Shown: piece by piece, positions 32,579 to 39,634 of the stretch
Layout of the letters: the number at the start of each line of letters is the position of its first letter
How positions within the stretch are numbered: the first letter of the stretch is position 1
Assembly: GCA_963807925.1 (NCBI GenBank)
Contig: CAWEDP010000002.1
Location: 2,046,001 to 2,110,000, forward strand
DNA: 64,000 bases
Reading direction: 5' to 3'
Origin: CAWEDP01 sp963807925
GTDB taxonomy: Bacteria > Acidobacteriota > Vicinamibacteria > Vicinamibacterales > CAVVIG01
Notes under the pieces: generated by a model
Told to the model about the DNA's origin: nothing
Seen by the model: the letters and a program-made list of their open reading frames with translations, nothing else
The model's database searches: none
Program-made: the position numbers and the translations under genes

Positions 32579-34054
32579 ATGATTGAGGGCGGCACTCTGC
32601 TCAACTTCGTCGACGGGCACTGGGAACGCGCAGGGGCGGGCACGATTCCGGTCGACAATCCCGCCACCCGCCAGGTCCTCGCCGGCGTGCCGCTCTCGTC
32701 CTCGAGCGACGTCGATCGCGCGGTGCGCGCCGCGGCGGCCGCGTTGCCGGCGTGGCGGCGCACACCGCCCGGCGATCGCATCCAGCCGCTCTTCCGGCTG
32801 AAGGCGCTGCTCGACGCCCATTACGGCGAGCTCGCCCGGATCATCACGGAGGAATGCGGCAAGACGCTGGCCGAATCCGACGGCGAGCTCAGGCGCGGCG
32901 TCGAGAACGTCGAGGTCGCCACCGGCATTCCGTCCCTGATGATGGGCTCGAATCTCGAGGACATCGCGAGCGGCATCGACGAGCTGATGATCCGCCAGCC
33001 GGTCGGCGTCGTCGCCGCGGTGACGCCGTTCAACTTTCCGGGGATGATCCCGCTGTGGTTCCTCCCCTACGCCGTCGCCTGCGGCAACACCGTCGTCGTC
33101 AAGCCGTCGGAAAGAACGCCGATGACGATGGGGCGCGTGTTCGACCTGGTCGGCGAGTGCGGCTTCCCCAACGGCGTCGTGAATCTCGTGCACGGAGGCC
33201 GGGACGCCGTCGATGCCCTGCTCGATCATCCCGACGTGCGCGCCATCTCGTTCGTCGGCTCGACCCCAGTCGCGCGCTACGTGTACGCGCGGGCGGCGGC
33301 CAACGGCAAACGCGCCCAGTGCCAGGGCGGCGCCAAGAATCCGATCGTCGTGCTGCCGGACGCCGACATGGAGATGACGACCCGGATCGCCGCCGATTCG
33401 GCGTTCGGCTGCGCCGGCCAGCGGTGCCTGGCCTCGTCGGTGGTCATCCCGGTGGGCGACGCCGGGCCGGTGTTCACCAGGTCCATCGCGGACGCCGCGG
33501 CGAGCCGGAAGATCGGCTACGGCCTCGAGACCGGCGTGGAGATGGGGCCGGTCATCTCGCCCGAGAGCCGCGAGCGCATCGAAGGGCTGATCGCGCGCGG
33601 CGTCTCGGAGGGCGCCACGGCCATCGTCGACGGCCGTCAGGCGGTCGTGCCGGGCTTCGACCGGGGGAACTTCCTCCGTCCGACGGTCCTCGGCGACGTG
33701 GATCCGCAGAGCGAGCTCGCACGCACGGAGGTGTTCGGGCCGGTGCTCAGCGTGATGGCGGCCAGCACCGTCGAGGAGGCGATCGCTCTGGTGAACAGGT
33801 CGCCGTACGGCAACATGGCCTGCCTGTTCACGTCGAGCGGCGCCGCCGCCCGCCAGTTCCGGTACGAGGCGCGGACCGGCAACATCGGGATCAACGTCGG
33901 CGTCGCCGCCCCGATGGCCTACTTTCCGTTCTCGGGCTGGAAGGACAGCTTCTTCGGCGACCTCCACGCGCAGGGCCGCGACGCCATCGACTTCTACACG
34001 GAGAAGAAGATCGTCGTCGAGCGCTGGCCGTCGGGGTGGAGCCGGAAATTCTAG
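32579..34054 (+). CDS. mmsA: CoA-acylating methylmalonate-semialdehyde dehydrogenase-type aldehyde dehydrogenase
   Basis: 491 aa from ATG 32579. The N-terminus (LLNFVDGHWERAGAG, VDNPATRQVLAGVPLSS), AVTPFNFPGMIPLWFLPYAV and CAGQRCLASS (catalytic Cys) follow MmsA closely. In place of the general-base glutamate loop of ordinary aldehyde dehydrogenases it has QGGAKNPIVVLPDAD, the MmsA-type sequence linked to CoA-dependent acyl transfer. It would convert methylmalonate or malonate semialdehyde to propionyl- or acetyl-CoA, as in valine, thymine or inositol breakdown. Neighbours are alcohol dehydrogenase and aldo/keto reductase genes, so the physiological substrate may be another short semialdehyde. 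Confidence 0.9.
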   Translation: MIEGGTLLNFVDGHWERAGAGTIPVDNPATRQVLAGVPLSSSSDVDRAVRAAAAALPAWRRTPPGDRIQPLFRLKALLDAHYGELARIITEECGKTLAESDGELRRGVENVEVATGIPSLMMGSNLEDIASGIDELMIRQPVGVVAAVTPFNFPGMIPLWFLPYAVACGNTVVVKPSERTPMTMGRVFDLVGECGFPNGVVNLVHGGRDAVDALLDHPDVRAISFVGSTPVARYVYARAAANGKRAQCQGGAKNPIVVLPDADMEMTTRIAADSAFGCAGQRCLASSVVIPVGDAGPVFTRSIADAAASRKIGYGLETGVEMGPVISPESRERIEGLIARGVSEGATAIVDGRQAVVPGFDRGNFLRPTVLGDVDPQSELARTEVFGPVLSVMAASTVEEAIALVNRSPYGNMACLFTSSGAAARQFRYEARTGNIGINVGVAAPMAYFPFSGWKDSFFGDLHAQGRDAIDFYTEKKIVVERWPSGWSRKF

Positions 34055-34076
34055 AGCGCGGCTCTCACGGGTGACG

Positions 34077-35057
34077 ATGGAAACCAGAAGACTGGGCTCG
34101 CTGGCCGTTTCCGCGCTCGGACTCGGCTGCATGGGCATGTCCGAGTTCTACTCGCCCAAGGACGACGAGGAATCGACGCGGACCATCCATCGCGCGATCG
34201 AGGTCGGCATCACGCTGATCGACACGGCCGACATGTACGGCCCGTTCAAGAACGAGCGGCTCGTGGGCGCCGCGATTCGCGGCCGGCGCGACCAGGTCGT
34301 CGTCGCCACCAAGTTCGGACAGAAGCGGAGCGAGGACGGCAGGCATCTCGGGATCGACGGCTCGCCGGCGTACGTGCGCAGCACCTGCGAGGGATCGCTC
34401 GCGCGCCTGGGCGTCGACGCGATCGACCTGTACTATCAGCACCGCGTCGACCCGACGGTTCCCATCGAAGACACGGTGGGCGCGATGGCCGATCTCGTGC
34501 GTGCCGGCAAGGTGCGGCAGATCGGCCTGTCGGAAGCCTCCGCCCGCACCATCCGCCGGGCCCACGCGGTCCACCCCATCACCGCGATCCAGAGCGAGTA
34601 CTCGCTGTGGACACGCGACCCCGAAGACGAGGTGCTCGCCACGTGCGCCGAGCTCGGCATCGGCTTCGTGCCGTACGCGCCGCTCGGCCGCGGGTTCCTC
34701 ACCGGCCGCTTCCGGAAGCCGGGCGACATCGAGGCGGGCGACCGCCGGCACGATCATCCGCGCTTCCACGAGGAGAACTTCACGCGCAACCTGGACATCG
34801 TCGGCCGCCTGGAGCCGATCGCCGCGGCGAAAGGCTGCACGCTCGCCCAGCTCGCGCTCGCATGGCTCCTCGCGCGCGGTCTTTCGATCGTGCCGATCTT
34901 CGGCGCCAAACACGTGCGCTACGTGGAAGAGAACGCGGGCGCGCTCGACGTGCGGCTCACCGACGCGGATCTGCGCGCGCTGGACGAAGCGGCGCCCAGC
35001 GGCGTCACCGCCGGTCCGCGCTATCCGGAGGCGGGGCTGGCGACGCTGAATCGCTAG
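34077..35057 (+). CDS. Aldo/keto reductase
   Basis: 326 aa (a GTG at 34071 is an alternative start). METRRLGSLAVSALGLGCMG, DTADMYGPFKNE (catalytic Asp/Tyr), ATKFGQK (Lys) and YYQHRVDP (His) give the complete AKR tetrad. SIVPIFGAKHVRYVEENAGA near the C-terminus binds NADPH. Similar to the YajO/IolS-like branch (AKR13-type). Downstream of mmsA by 22 nt, so probably in the same catabolic operon, reducing an aldehyde intermediate. Confidence 0.92.
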   Translation: METRRLGSLAVSALGLGCMGMSEFYSPKDDEESTRTIHRAIEVGITLIDTADMYGPFKNERLVGAAIRGRRDQVVVATKFGQKRSEDGRHLGIDGSPAYVRSTCEGSLARLGVDAIDLYYQHRVDPTVPIEDTVGAMADLVRAGKVRQIGLSEASARTIRRAHAVHPITAIQSEYSLWTRDPEDEVLATCAELGIGFVPYAPLGRGFLTGRFRKPGDIEAGDRRHDHPRFHEENFTRNLDIVGRLEPIAAAKGCTLAQLALAWLLARGLSIVPIFGAKHVRYVEENAGALDVRLTDADLRALDEAAPSGVTAGPRYPEAGLATLNR

Positions 35058-35095
35058 AGCAGTCGCCCGCGGGCGGCGCGGCAAAGGAGAGTGTC

Positions 35096-35344
35096 GTGGA
35101 CCCAACGATGAAACGCACCCGGATTGGATCGATCGTCGCCATCGTGATCAGCCTGCTGCTCGTGCCTGTCGTCTGGTACTTCGGGTTCGATGCCATTCCA
35201 CCGCTGAAGGTCGTCGAGGCGGACAAGTCCGGCGGGCGCCTGGGACCGTGGCTCTTCACGTGGGCGCTGGTGTGGGTGGCCACCCTCAGCTGTGTCGGCG
35301 TGGCGTGGCTCTGCTACACGTCGGTCGACGACGCCACGTCGTAG
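35096..35344 (+). CDS. Small two-helix membrane protein
   Basis: 82 aa from GTG 35096, placed six nt after a near-perfect AAAGGAG. Two hydrophobic helices (SIVAIVISLLLVPVVWYFGF and WLFTWALVWVATLSCVGVAW) flank a polar loop. No family is recognised. It closes the operon after the aldo/keto reductase (38 nt gap). Confidence 0.7.
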   Translation: MDPTMKRTRIGSIVAIVISLLLVPVVWYFGFDAIPPLKVVEADKSGGRLGPWLFTWALVWVATLSCVGVAWLCYTSVDDATS

Positions 35345-35373
35345 ACCCTTCCCAAACCGCGTCGGCACGCTTT

Positions 35374-35400
35374 CTGACGGAGAATTCAGAAACATTTCGG
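35374..35400 (+). promoter_or_regulatory. Shared 27-bp element with 11-bp-phased TTCAG/TTCGG repeats (copy 1)
   Basis: This element is identical at 22 of 27 positions to 44366-44392. It begins CTGACGGAGAATTCAG and contains TTCAG (35385-35389) and TTCGG (35396-35400), 11 bp apart. That spacing is typical of OmpR/PhoB-type response-regulator sites. It lies 53 bp before the cytochrome c'-like lipoprotein gene. A TACGAT hexamer 12 bp downstream could be the -10. The similarity is seen directly; the regulator is inferred. Confidence 0.55.
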
Positions 35401-35452
35401 GATCTCTCGGCTACGATCAGGCCGACCTTGTCATTCCATAAGGAAGTGATCA

Positions 35453-36037
35453 ATGCGACGGTTCTCCTGGCTGCTAGCGGCCGGCCTGTCGGTCTTCGTC
35501 GTCGTGGCGTGCAACCGGTCCAAGCCCGCCGAATCGCCGCTGCGCCCGACCGCCACCATCAAGGACATCATGGATTCGATGGTCGATCCCTCCGCCGACG
35601 TGCTGTGGGACTCGGTGGCGACCATCGTCAGCGCAGCGGGCACCGAGGAGAGACAGCCTCGTACCGACGAAGAGTGGACCAACGTGCATCGCCGCGCCGT
35701 GGAGCTCGTGGAGGCCACCAACCTGCTCCTGATGGAAGGCCGCCATGTCGCGAAGGCCGGTGAGAAGGCGGAGAATCCGGAGGTCGAGCTCGGGCCCGAG
35801 GAAATCGAACAGGTCATCGCCGGCGATCGGGCATCGTGGATCAACTTCGCGCACGGCCTGTACGACGCCGCCGTGCCCGCGCTGCGCGCAACCGAAGCGC
35901 GCAACGCGCAGGCGCTGCTCGATGCCGGCGAGGCCATCGACACGGCCTGCGAGAACTGTCATCTGAAATACTGGTACCCGTTGAGCAAGCAGGCGGAGAA
36001 GGCAAAAGAAGGTGCAGGCACCCTCAAGAAATCGTAG
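35453..36037 (+). CDS. Cytochrome c'-like lipoprotein
   Basis: 194 aa. A lipobox (VVVACNRS, Cys20) indicates a lipid-anchored periplasmic protein. The body is mostly helical and ends with CENCHLKYWYP (about 164), the C-terminal heme motif position used by cytochrome c'/c-556 four-helix bundles. Shared segments with the protein at 43802-44290 (IKDIMDSMVDP, RTDEEWTNVHRRAVELVEATNLLLM, ACENCH versus SCDTCH) make the two paralogues. The next gene starts inside its 3' end. The shared 27-bp element lies upstream. Probably binds NO or carries electrons; role not established. Confidence 0.85.
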   Translation: MRRFSWLLAAGLSVFVVVACNRSKPAESPLRPTATIKDIMDSMVDPSADVLWDSVATIVSAAGTEERQPRTDEEWTNVHRRAVELVEATNLLLMEGRHVAKAGEKAENPEVELGPEEIEQVIAGDRASWINFAHGLYDAAVPALRATEARNAQALLDAGEAIDTACENCHLKYWYPLSKQAEKAKEGAGTLKKS

Positions 36038-36794
36038 ACGCTTCACCCGGCCGGTCGCGATCGCCACCCTCGCCGCGTCGCTGGCCGCGGCCGGGATGGC
36101 CACAGCCGGCGCGCCGGGGCTCCAGGCTCAGGCCGCCGGGCGCGGCACGATCAAAGGCCACGTCAAGCTGTCGGGCAAGCTGCCGGGCAACCCGATCATC
36201 CGGATGGGGATGGATCCGATGTGCGCGCGCATCAATGCCGGCAAGCGCGTGATCCAGGAGATCGTCGTCGCGGATCTGGACGGCAATCTCGCGAACGTCT
36301 TCGTGAAGCTGATCGGATCGTTTCCCAGGACCACTCCCCCGTCCACGCCGGTCGTGATCGAACAGCGCGCCTGCCTCTACACGCCACGCGTGGTCGGCGT
36401 GCGGGCGGGCCAGACGCTACAGGTGCGCAACGACGACCCGCTGCTGCACAACGTCCACGGCATGTCGGCCATCAAGGAGAACGGATTCAACATCAGCCAG
36501 CCCATGGCCGGGATGGCCTCGACCTTCAAGCTGAAGGAAGAAGAGGGCATGGTGCGGCTGCGCTGCGACGTGCACAGCTGGATGACGGCGTTCGTCGGCG
36601 TCGTCCCCCATCCCTACTTCGCCGTCAGCAATCCGTCGGGGACCTTCGAGATCGACAACGTCCCGCCCGGGACCTACCAGATCCAGGCGTGGCACGAGCG
36701 CTACGGACCGATCAAGCAGACCGTCCGGGTCCGCGCCGGCGCCACCGCCGTGGTGAACTTCACCTACGCCGGGACCGAGAAACCGCCCGCCTAG
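36012..36794 (+). CDS. Cupredoxin-like / carboxypeptidase-regulatory-like exported protein
   Basis: 260 aa from a GTG that overlaps the previous gene by 26 nt. Long basic N-region plus a hydrophobic core gives a signal peptide ending near GLQAQA. In the middle, NDDPLLHNVHGMS (His) and RLRCDVHSWMTAFVGVV (Cys, His, Met) match the type-1 copper ligand pattern of methylamine-utilisation-type plastocyanin-like proteins. The C-terminus (GTFEIDNVPPGTYQIQAWHERYG) is a transthyretin-like beta-sandwich. Expected to be a periplasmic copper electron carrier partnered with the upstream cytochrome. Confidence 0.82.
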   Translation: MQAPSRNRRRFTRPVAIATLAASLAAAGMATAGAPGLQAQAAGRGTIKGHVKLSGKLPGNPIIRMGMDPMCARINAGKRVIQEIVVADLDGNLANVFVKLIGSFPRTTPPSTPVVIEQRACLYTPRVVGVRAGQTLQVRNDDPLLHNVHGMSAIKENGFNISQPMAGMASTFKLKEEEGMVRLRCDVHSWMTAFVGVVPHPYFAVSNPSGTFEIDNVPPGTYQIQAWHERYGPIKQTVRVRAGATAVVNFTYAGTEKPPA

Positions 36795-36824
36795 CCGAAC
36801 GCCGATCACCTGTGGTACAAACCG

Positions 36825-37012
36825 TGAGCGCCTTGGGTGCCCACGACGGGCATAACAGGGAAGCCCGGTGCAAGTCCGGCGCGGTTCCGCCACTGTAAGT
36901 GCGGGCACATCGCTTCGATTGACCACTCGATCTCCGGATCGGGGAAGGTGAAGCGACGAGACAGCACTCGACCAGCCGAGTGTTGTTCCGCACAAGCCAG
37001 GAGACCTACCCA
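36825..37012 (+). ncRNA. Cobalamin (AdoCbl) riboswitch
   Basis: Conserved blocks appear in the correct order: GGGTGCCC, AACAGGGAAGCCCGGTGCAA, GTCCGGCGCGGTTCCGCCAC followed by TGTAA, and the B12 box GCCAGGAGACC at 36996-37006. The variable arm CACTCG-N6-CGAGTG lies before the B12 box. It precedes a BtuB-like TonB receptor by about 100 nt, as expected for a B12-repressed transporter. Cobalamin binding should block translation through the hairpin at the start codon. Confidence 0.93.
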
Positions 37013-37078
37013 GCGCGATAGCGGCCGACTTTCTGCGGAGAACGGAAAGTATGCTCTGGGATCTCTCGTCCCGTCGCC

Positions 37079-37114
37079 TGTCTGCCGCTCCAACCCCGTC
37101 GAGGAGGGCAGACA
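37079..37114 (+). promoter_or_regulatory. Start-codon-sequestering hairpin, likely riboswitch expression platform
   Basis: TGTCTGCC (37079-37086) pairs with GGCAGACA (37107-37114), which includes the A of the receptor's AUG. The Shine-Dalgarno GAGGAG (37101-37106) lies in the 20-nt loop next to the stem. Formation of the stem would hide the start site, consistent with translational control by the upstream cobalamin riboswitch. Confidence 0.55.
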
Positions 37115-39504
37115 TGACCCGACACTTCCTTCCAAGCGTCCTCGCGATCGTCTCGCTCGCGCCCGTGTGGTCTCCGCACCCGGCGGCGGCGGAGCCCCCG
37201 ATGGTCCCGGTGTCGGGCACCGTCCGCGACACCTCCGGCGGCGTCCTGCCGGGCGCGCGCATCGAGGCGCTCGTGGCCGGCCTGACCGTCGCGACGACGA
37301 CGGCCGGAGCCGACGGGCAGTACACGATACAGGTCCAGGCGACCACCGAGCACCAGCTGCGCGCCCATCTGAGCGGCTTTGCCGATCAAGTGATCGGATT
37401 GCGAACCGCGCAGGCGGCGACGCGCGACTTCGTCCTGCACGTCGCCGGCATCGCGGATACCGTCATCGTGACGCCGGGCCGCATGCGCGAGCGGACCGCG
37501 ACCGCGACCGAGTCGGTGGACGTCTTCACGTCGCGCGACATCGCGGCGCTCGGCAGCGCCTCGCTGGCCGATCTGGTGCGCATGGTCCCGGGCCTGAGCG
37601 CCGACGCCAACGGCCGCGAAGGCGCGCTGACGTCGGTGTTCGCGCGCGGCGGCGAATCCGACTACAACCTGGTGCTCATCGACGGGGTGCGCGTCAATCA
37701 AAGCGGAGGCGCGTTCGACTTCAGCCGCGTGTCGGGCGCGGAAATGGACCGCGTCGAGGTCGTACGCGGCGCCCAGTCGGCGCTCTACGGGTCCGACGCG
37801 ATCGGATCGGTGGTGCAGGTGATCACGCGCCGGGCGGCACCGGGAGACCCGCCCGAGGTGACGGCGTCGATCGAGCGCGGCAGCTTCAATACCTGGCGCG
37901 GGGACGCGCGCGTGCTCGGCGGGGTGCGGCGCCGCATGGACTATCAGGCCGGCGTCACCCGTCGCGCGACCGCAGGCGCCTTCCAGGACCTCCTGCCCGA
38001 GCACGATCGGTTCGACGAGACAACGGTGGACGTCGGCGTCGGCGCGATTCTCGGCGACGAAGCGACCCTGCGAACCGGCGTGCGGTACGCGACGGCGCAC
38101 GGCAAGGCCGTCGGGCCGATCGACTACGGATCGCGCAATACGGGCACCATCGCGGACTCGACCGACCTGTCGTGGCACGTCGATCTCACCGACCGGCCGT
38201 CGCCGCGCGTCAACCAGCAGGCGATGTTCGCGTACTACCGGTCCGGCCGGCAGTCGGGCGACACGGTGGAGGATCCGACCTACGACGTCTCCGCGATTCT
38301 CGCGGGCACGCCCGGCGCCCGGTTCCCGAACGGGCCGCGGCTCGTCCGGCTGCTCGATGAGCCGACCTTCGCCGCCTATCGGGCCGGCAGCCTCGCCCTG
38401 CAGCCGGGAGAGTTCCTCGCGACCACGCCGTACGGCGAGAGCGATTTCCTCTACACCAACGAGACCCGCTTCGAGCGTGCCGCTTTCAAGTACCAGGCGG
38501 ACCTGTCGTGGTCCGGCGGGCAGGTGACGAGCGGCGGCTACGACTACGAGCGGGAGACCGATCCGCTCGATGACGGGTTTCTGATCGAGAATCACGCCCT
38601 GTTCGTCCAGCACCGGCTCGTCGCGGGCGACCGCTTCTTCGCGACCGCCGGCGTGCGGCTGGATCACAACTCCCGCTACGGCGACAACGCCAGCCCGAAG
38701 CTCGGCGCGGGCGGGTTCGTGGTGCCCTATTCCCGCGGCCGGCTGTCGTCGGCAAAGCTGTTCGCGAACATCGGCCGCGGCATCAAGAATCCGACGTTCG
38801 GCGAGCTGTACGGATCGGCGTTCACCGACGGCAATCCCGCGCTGCGTCCCGAGCGGGCGCGCACCGTGGACGCGGGCGTCGAGGCGACCTTCGCCGACCA
38901 GCGCGTGCTGGCGCGCGTCACGTATTTCGACAACGTCTACAACGATCAGGTGGCATACCAATCGAGCGGACCGGGCGTGGACGGCCGGCCGGACTTCGTC
39001 AACATCGACGGGTCGGCCGCGCACGGCTGGGAGATCGAAGGCGCGCTGCAGCGTCCGATGGCCGGCGGATTGACAGCCAGCGTGGGCTACGGGTTCGTGG
39101 ACAGCCGCGTCGTCTCGTCGGTGAACACCAACGAGGAATTCCAGCCGGGGCAGCCGCTGCTCCGGCGGCCGCGACACTCGGCGACGATGCGCCTCGCCTA
39201 CTCGCGGGGGCGCACGACGGTCACCGTCAACTGGCGGCACGTCGGCGAGCGCCACGACGCCGCGTTCCTCGGGTTGGAGGCGGTGCCATCGGCGCAGTTC
39301 CCGGGCGGACGCGCGGTGGACATCACGGTGAACCCGGCCTACACGCTCGTGCGGCTCGGCGCGGAGGTCCGGGTGTCGGGACGGGCATCGGTGTTCGTGC
39401 GGGTCGACAACGCGACCGATGCCGCCTACGAGCACGCCCTCGGCTATCCCGGGCTTCCGCGCGCCGTCACGGCGGGCGTGCGGGTCGGCCTGGCTCGCCA
39501 ATAG
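37114..39504 (+). CDS. BtuB-like TonB-dependent receptor under B12 riboswitch control
   Basis: 796 aa from ATG 37114 behind GAGGAGG. Signal peptide, a carboxypeptidase-regulatory-like domain (about 30-105: VSGTVRDTSGGVLPGARIEA), a plug domain (about 115-230 with SVFARGGESDYNLVLIDGVRVNQ and DRVEVVRGAQSALYGSDAIG) and a 22-strand-type barrel. The LFANIGRGIKNPTFGELYG region and the C-terminal VRVGLARQ region are typical of BtuB/vitamin receptors. It should import cobalamin or a corrinoid across the outer membrane; the riboswitch is the best evidence. The final residue is Gln rather than the usual aromatic. No BtuCDF genes are in the window. Confidence 0.9.
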   Translation: MTRHFLPSVLAIVSLAPVWSPHPAAAEPPMVPVSGTVRDTSGGVLPGARIEALVAGLTVATTTAGADGQYTIQVQATTEHQLRAHLSGFADQVIGLRTAQAATRDFVLHVAGIADTVIVTPGRMRERTATATESVDVFTSRDIAALGSASLADLVRMVPGLSADANGREGALTSVFARGGESDYNLVLIDGVRVNQSGGAFDFSRVSGAEMDRVEVVRGAQSALYGSDAIGSVVQVITRRAAPGDPPEVTASIERGSFNTWRGDARVLGGVRRRMDYQAGVTRRATAGAFQDLLPEHDRFDETTVDVGVGAILGDEATLRTGVRYATAHGKAVGPIDYGSRNTGTIADSTDLSWHVDLTDRPSPRVNQQAMFAYYRSGRQSGDTVEDPTYDVSAILAGTPGARFPNGPRLVRLLDEPTFAAYRAGSLALQPGEFLATTPYGESDFLYTNETRFERAAFKYQADLSWSGGQVTSGGYDYERETDPLDDGFLIENHALFVQHRLVAGDRFFATAGVRLDHNSRYGDNASPKLGAGGFVVPYSRGRLSSAKLFANIGRGIKNPTFGELYGSAFTDGNPALRPERARTVDAGVEATFADQRVLARVTYFDNVYNDQVAYQSSGPGVDGRPDFVNIDGSAAHGWEIEGALQRPMAGGLTASVGYGFVDSRVVSSVNTNEEFQPGQPLLRRPRHSATMRLAYSRGRTTVTVNWRHVGERHDAAFLGLEAVPSAQFPGGRAVDITVNPAYTLVRLGAEVRVSGRASVFVRVDNATDAAYEHALGYPGLPRAVTAGVRVGLARQ

Positions 39505-39596
39505 GACGGGCGGCGGCGGGCGCGGCAGACGCGGCGGCTCTGACAGGACGCGGCGGCGGGATTGACGCGGGCTCGGGCAGAGGCTAAGCTGGCTCA

Positions 39597-39621
39597 GATA
39601 GTGAGACTCAGTCTCAATATC
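39597..39621 (+). promoter_or_regulatory. Fur box
   Basis: A 25-bp near-perfect inverted repeat. Inner arms TGAGACT (39602-39608) and AGTCTCA (39610-39616) centre on C39609, and outer arms are GATA (39597-39600) and TATC (39618-39621). It follows the GATAaTGAtaaTCAttaTC layout of the Fur consensus. It lies 14 bp before the siderophore-receptor ATG, so Fur binding would block transcription or initiation of the receptor-ferritin unit. Confidence 0.8.
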
Positions 39622-39634
39622 GAGAGAGGCGCTC

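Noticed and set aside
27539..34138. Very long open frames opposite or out of frame with the receptor and the catabolic operon (for example 28389-32576 minus, 27539-29932 plus, 30170-32578 plus)
   Set aside because: They are Arg/Ala/Gly-rich shadows created by GC-biased third codon positions of well-supported genes; they lack recognisable motifs and Shine-Dalgarno sites.
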